DNA of 8,887 nt from Caulobacterales bacterium (GTDB taxonomy: Bacteria; Pseudomonadota; Alphaproteobacteria; Caulobacterales; Caulobacteraceae). The DNA lies in assembly GCA_947480815.1 (NCBI GenBank), contig CANKEA010000038.1:1-8887 (forward strand), in the 5' to 3' direction. Each line of letters begins with the position of its first letter. Positions within the stretch are counted from its first letter, which is position 1. The position numbers and the translations under genes are program-made. This document shows positions 6,749-8,887 of this stretch, in pieces. The notes below the pieces were generated by a model. The model saw nothing but the letters and a program-made list of their open reading frames with translations. It was not told the origin of the DNA and searched no databases.

Positions 6749-7363
6749 TTAGTCGTCGCGCTTTTTGGGATCGGATTTCTCTGCAGGGGCCAGGCGCAGA
6801 ACCTCGGCCTGGAATCGTTCGTCCTCACCGGCCGCCAATAAGGGCATGGCGTCGGCAATGGCCTCGGTCAGAGGCTCAACCCAGGCCCGGTCGGCCTTTG
6901 AAAAATCGCCCAGCACATAGGGCATGACCAGATCCTTGTCGCCCGGATGGCCGACGCCAAGGCGTGCGCGTCGAAAGTCCGGGCCGATATGCGCGGTCAG
7001 CGAGCGCACCCCGTTATTGCCGGCCGCGCCGCCGCCTGTCTTCATGCGCAGGCGGCCGGGGGCCAGGTCGATTTCGTCATGAAACAGCACCACGTCGGTG
7101 AGTTTCAGCTTGAAGAACTTCATGGCCTCGGACACCGCCCGGCCACTCTCGTTATAGTAGGTCTGTGGCTTTAGCAGGATCAGCCGCTCCTCTTCGCCGT
7201 TCGGCAGCACGATGGTGGCGTCACAGGCGGCGCTCTGAAACTTGCCGCGCCATGGCGAAGCGTTCCATCGACGCGCGATGGCATCCATCGCCATAAAGCC
7301 GATGTTGTGGCGGTTCTTCTCGTACTTTGGGCCTGGATTGCCCTGGCCGGCCAGCAGCAGCAT
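6749..7363 (-). CDS. pth: Peptidyl-tRNA hydrolase
   Basis: Pth cleaves the ester bond of peptidyl-tRNAs that drop off ribosomes, recycling tRNA. The 204-aa product has the family signature from the start: GNPGPKYEKNRHNIGF (8-23), with Asn9 and catalytic His19 (E. coli Asn10 and His20), then LLKPQTYYNESG (63-74) and FHDEIDL (94-100), with Asp96 matching Asp93. The next motif reads GGAAGNNGVRS, placing Asn116 where E. coli has His113; Asn117 matches the important Asn114. The final 15 or so residues are a charged tail ending KKRDD. The start at ATG 7363 is the only one that keeps the N-terminal strand. The gene is 29 bases after rplY and 47 before ychF, almost certainly one operon. The stop is TAA at 6751-6749. 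Confidence 0.97.
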   Translation of the reverse strand: MLLLAGQGNPGPKYEKNRHNIGFMAMDAIARRWNASPWRGKFQSAACDATIVLPNGEEERLILLKPQTYYNESGRAVSEAMKFFKLKLTDVVLFHDEIDLAPGRLRMKTGGGAAGNNGVRSLTAHIGPDFRRARLGVGHPGDKDLVMPYVLGDFSKADRAWVEPLTEAIADAMPLLAAGEDERFQAEVLRLAPAEKSDPKKRDD

Positions 7364-7392
7364 GGACGGCGCCCTCGCGCGGAGAGAGGCGA

Positions 7393-7992
7393 TTAGGCCT
7401 CGGACGAGGCCTCAGCGGCTTCCGACACCGCCGCGGCGGCCATCTTCAGGGTCGCGATCACGAAATCACGCTCCATGGCCGACTTCACGCCCGCTGGCAG
7501 CTTCACTTCCGACATGCGGATGGTGTCGCCCAGATTGTGGCTGGCGAGGTCGATGACCAGTTCTTCCGGGATCTGGTCGGCCGAGCAGGCCAGTTCAACG
7601 TCGTGGCGCACGACTTCCAGCGAACCGCCGGCCTTCAGGCCAGGGCTGATTTCGTGGTTCTTGAAGTGCACGGGCACATTGATCTTGATCATTTGGTGCT
7701 CATCGACGCGATAGAGGTCGAAATGCATCGCCTCGTCGGTAACGGGGTGGAACTGCACCGATTTGGCGATGACCTGTTGGGTCTCTTCGCCGTGCCTGAG
7801 CGTCACCAGGTGGCCCAGCAGTTTGCCGGTGTGGAGGCTCTTGCGGAAATCCTTCGCCGAGACGGCGATGTTCACCGGGGCCAGCTTGCCGCCGTAAAGC
7901 ACGCCGGGGACCTTGCCCTCGCGGCGGACTTCACGGGCACCGCCGGTGCCGGAGCGGGCGCGGACTTCGACGTTGAGGACAATATCGGCCAT
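7393..7992 (-). CDS. rplY: Large ribosomal subunit protein L25 (long Ctc/TL5 form)
   Basis: L25 binds 5S rRNA in the large ribosomal subunit. At 199 aa this is the long form: an N-terminal 5S-binding domain (about 1-92) plus a C-terminal beta domain (about 100-185), as in Thermus TL5 and Bacillus Ctc, rather than the 94-aa E. coli version. Visible motifs are RREGKVPGVLYGG (23-35), FHPVTDEAMHFDLYRV (81-96), then the second-domain stretches INVPVHF (103-109), SPGLKAGGSLEVV (115-127) and MSEVKLPAGV (159-168). The last 16 or so residues are Ala/Glu/Ser-rich and probably disordered. The start at ATG 7992 has a weak GAGA Shine-Dalgarno. It is the first gene of the rplY-pth-ychF unit, and the gene-free leader in front carries a GC hairpin. 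Confidence 0.96.
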   Translation of the reverse strand: MADIVLNVEVRARSGTGGAREVRREGKVPGVLYGGKLAPVNIAVSAKDFRKSLHTGKLLGHLVTLRHGEETQQVIAKSVQFHPVTDEAMHFDLYRVDEHQMIKINVPVHFKNHEISPGLKAGGSLEVVRHDVELACSADQIPEELVIDLASHNLGDTIRMSEVKLPAGVKSAMERDFVIATLKMAAAAVSEAAEASSEA

Positions 7993-8016
7993 GGCGTTGT
8001 CTCATAAACGAAAGTT

Positions 8017-8044
8017 GCCGCGCGTGACGGGTCGCCCGCGCGGC
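8017..8044 (-). promoter_or_regulatory. GC-rich hairpin in the rplY leader
   Basis: GCCGCGCG (8017-8024) and CGCGCGGC (8037-8044) are perfectly complementary around a 12-base loop. On the - strand the hairpin ends 24 bases before the rplY start codon. No U-run follows directly (AACUUUCGUUU comes next), so termination is uncertain. It could be a leader element affecting rplY expression or a weak end for transcripts from the upstream gene. Confidence 0.45.
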
Positions 8045-8062
8045 GTGGAAATAGGGTGGGGC

Positions 8063-8091
8063 TAGATACACAATCAGCCCGGCCGATGCAA
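8063..8091 (-). promoter_or_regulatory. Possible promoter for rplY-pth-ychF
   Basis: On the - strand TTGCAT (8091-8086) is followed after 17 bases by TATCTA (8068-8063), about 70 bases before the rplY start. The match to sigma-70 boxes is partial, especially at -10. It is placed between the end of the upstream broken gene and the leader hairpin, where a promoter would be expected. A GATTC (GANTC) site overlaps the end of the upstream gene at 8099-8103. Confidence 0.25.
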
Positions 8092-8102
8092 CGGCGTGGA
8101 TT

Positions 8103-8887
8103 CTATGGTGGCTCGTTATTGGCGGCCGTGGTGTCGGGTGACGGGGTCAGGGGCCTGCGGACTGGGCCCTTTTTCTTCACGGTGGCCGTCACGTCTGGCG
8201 ACGAAAGGGGCAGTGGTTCGACGGGCATGGCCGCGCCGCTGGCCGGTATTCATCAGGATGTGCTGACCCAGGCAGAAGATGTCTTCATAGTTCGGTTTGG
8301 CCACCGCAAGGCACTGGTCGAGGTTCAGTTTGGAGAGGTTGAGGCAGTTGTCCGTGCCCGGCTCGGCCATCATGAGCTGGGTGGTGCCGTCGTTGCTTTC
8401 CCCCGCCTCACCCAGGGCGGCCAGGGCCGCGACTGCCAGGCCGCGGGTCACCAGGGGGGTGTAGGGCCGGCAACCGGATAGGTGATGCTGCTATCACTGC
8501 TCTGCAGGGCACTCACCGGGTCGCGTGGCGACATCATGATTGCAGCGGAAATGCTCTTGGCGCGGGTCAGGCGCTCATCTCGGTCGGGCACATCCGTCTT
8601 AGACCAGGCCTGATGCTGCACGTCGTAGGCGGCCTGTTTGACGGCCCTGCCGGCGGCGTAGATCTGGGTTCCGGCTTCGCCAACCTTGGCGATGATGCGG
8701 CCCGCGGCGCTATCGGAGCCCTTGAGGCCGACCGCATAGGCCGGATTCTTGTAAAGTTCGGCGATCACCTGCGGTCGCTGCCCTGGGACTGCAACATACA
8801 GTCTGACTCCGGCGACGAAGGTGGGATCCTGCAGCGCTAGCATGGCGGCATAGGTTATGGCGTCGCGGCGCAGTTGTTGTGGCTCGA
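8103..8887 (-). pseudogene. Unrecognised protein gene with two frame breaks, cut by right edge
   Basis: Three adjoining frames read as one protein. Segment 1, open from the right edge to TGA at 8448-8450, gives RRDAITYAAMLALQDPTFVA and later SAAGRIIAKVGEAGTQIY and VPDRDERLTRAKSISAA. At a run of six C (8454-8459, - strand) it stops, and the next frame carries on as PLVTRGLAVAALAALGEAG, through CLNLSKLNLDQCLAVAKPNY and EDIFCLGQHILMNTG. Adding one C to the run would join them. Near 8238-8245 a second shift, one base forward, is needed to reach a Pro/Lys-rich tail (SGAAMPVEPLPL, VKKKGPVRRPLTPSP) ending in TAG at 8105-8103; otherwise segment 2 runs into an Arg-rich tail ending at 8116. Helical, Ala-rich and Cys-containing; I recognise no named family. 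The ATG at 8843 is internal. It could be a decayed gene, or an intact one with sequencing errors in GC-rich runs. It is divided from rplY by about 110 bases. Confidence 0.65.

Noticed and set aside
7327..8007. Long + strand frame of 226 codons opposite rplY
   Set aside because: It is a mirror of the GC-rich rplY codons. The - strand protein is clearly L25, and no ribosome site or family supports the + strand reading.
8056..8481. + strand frame of 141 codons opposite the broken right-edge gene
   Set aside because: It looks like an antisense shadow with low-complexity Gly/Val/Arg content. The - strand reading has coherent protein segments.
1..8887. A new defence, mobile or biosynthetic system
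   Set aside because: No transposase, integrase, CRISPR repeats, toxin-antitoxin pair or biosynthetic cluster was seen. All but one of the genes belong to well-known families, and the remaining one is incomplete and frame-broken.

Overview
The window is a GC-rich stretch of bacterial chromosome, most likely from an alphaproteobacterium and probably from the Caulobacterales. This rests on the protein sequences (three-gene petABC encoding a bc1 complex of alphaproteobacterial type, long-form L25, the rplY-pth-ychF order) and on general resemblance. It is not based on a database match. I see no insertion sequence, phage gene, CRISPR array, rRNA or tRNA. Most of the window is well-known core metabolism and translation.

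Layout from left to right. (1) The 3' end of a class I glutamine amidotransferase enters from the left edge on the + strand. It converges with hemF (oxygen-dependent coproporphyrinogen III oxidase, - strand), and both stop codons lie inside one perfect 14-bp palindrome. (2) hemF diverges across about 100 bp from a small flavin reductase-family gene on the + strand. (3) After a roughly 200-bp leader rich in inverted repeats comes the compact operon petA-petB-petC: Rieske protein, cytochrome b and cytochrome c1, together the complete ubiquinol:cytochrome c oxidoreductase. It ends in a strong hairpin that should terminate transcription in both directions. (4) On the - strand, transcribed right to left, are rplY (ribosomal protein L25/Ctc), pth (peptidyl-tRNA hydrolase), ychF (ribosome-associated P-loop ATPase) and a dienelactone hydrolase-family gene. 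They are spaced 29-50 bp apart and look like one transcription unit ending at the shared terminator. (5) At the right edge, upstream of rplY, is the 3' part of an unrecognised gene whose reading frame is broken twice.

Functionally, hemF supplies protoporphyrinogen IX for haem, and petABC encodes the haem-bearing middle complex of the aerobic respiratory chain. The rplY-pth-ychF group concerns ribosome assembly, peptidyl-tRNA recycling and ribosome-linked stress control. I found no evidence of a new multi-gene system. The points most worth a second look are the doubly frame-disrupted gene at the right edge (including a six-C run), the cluster of dyads upstream of petA, the mirrored repeat between hemF and the flavin reductase gene, the palindrome joining two convergent stop codons, and an Asn in place of a usual active-site-region His in Pth.
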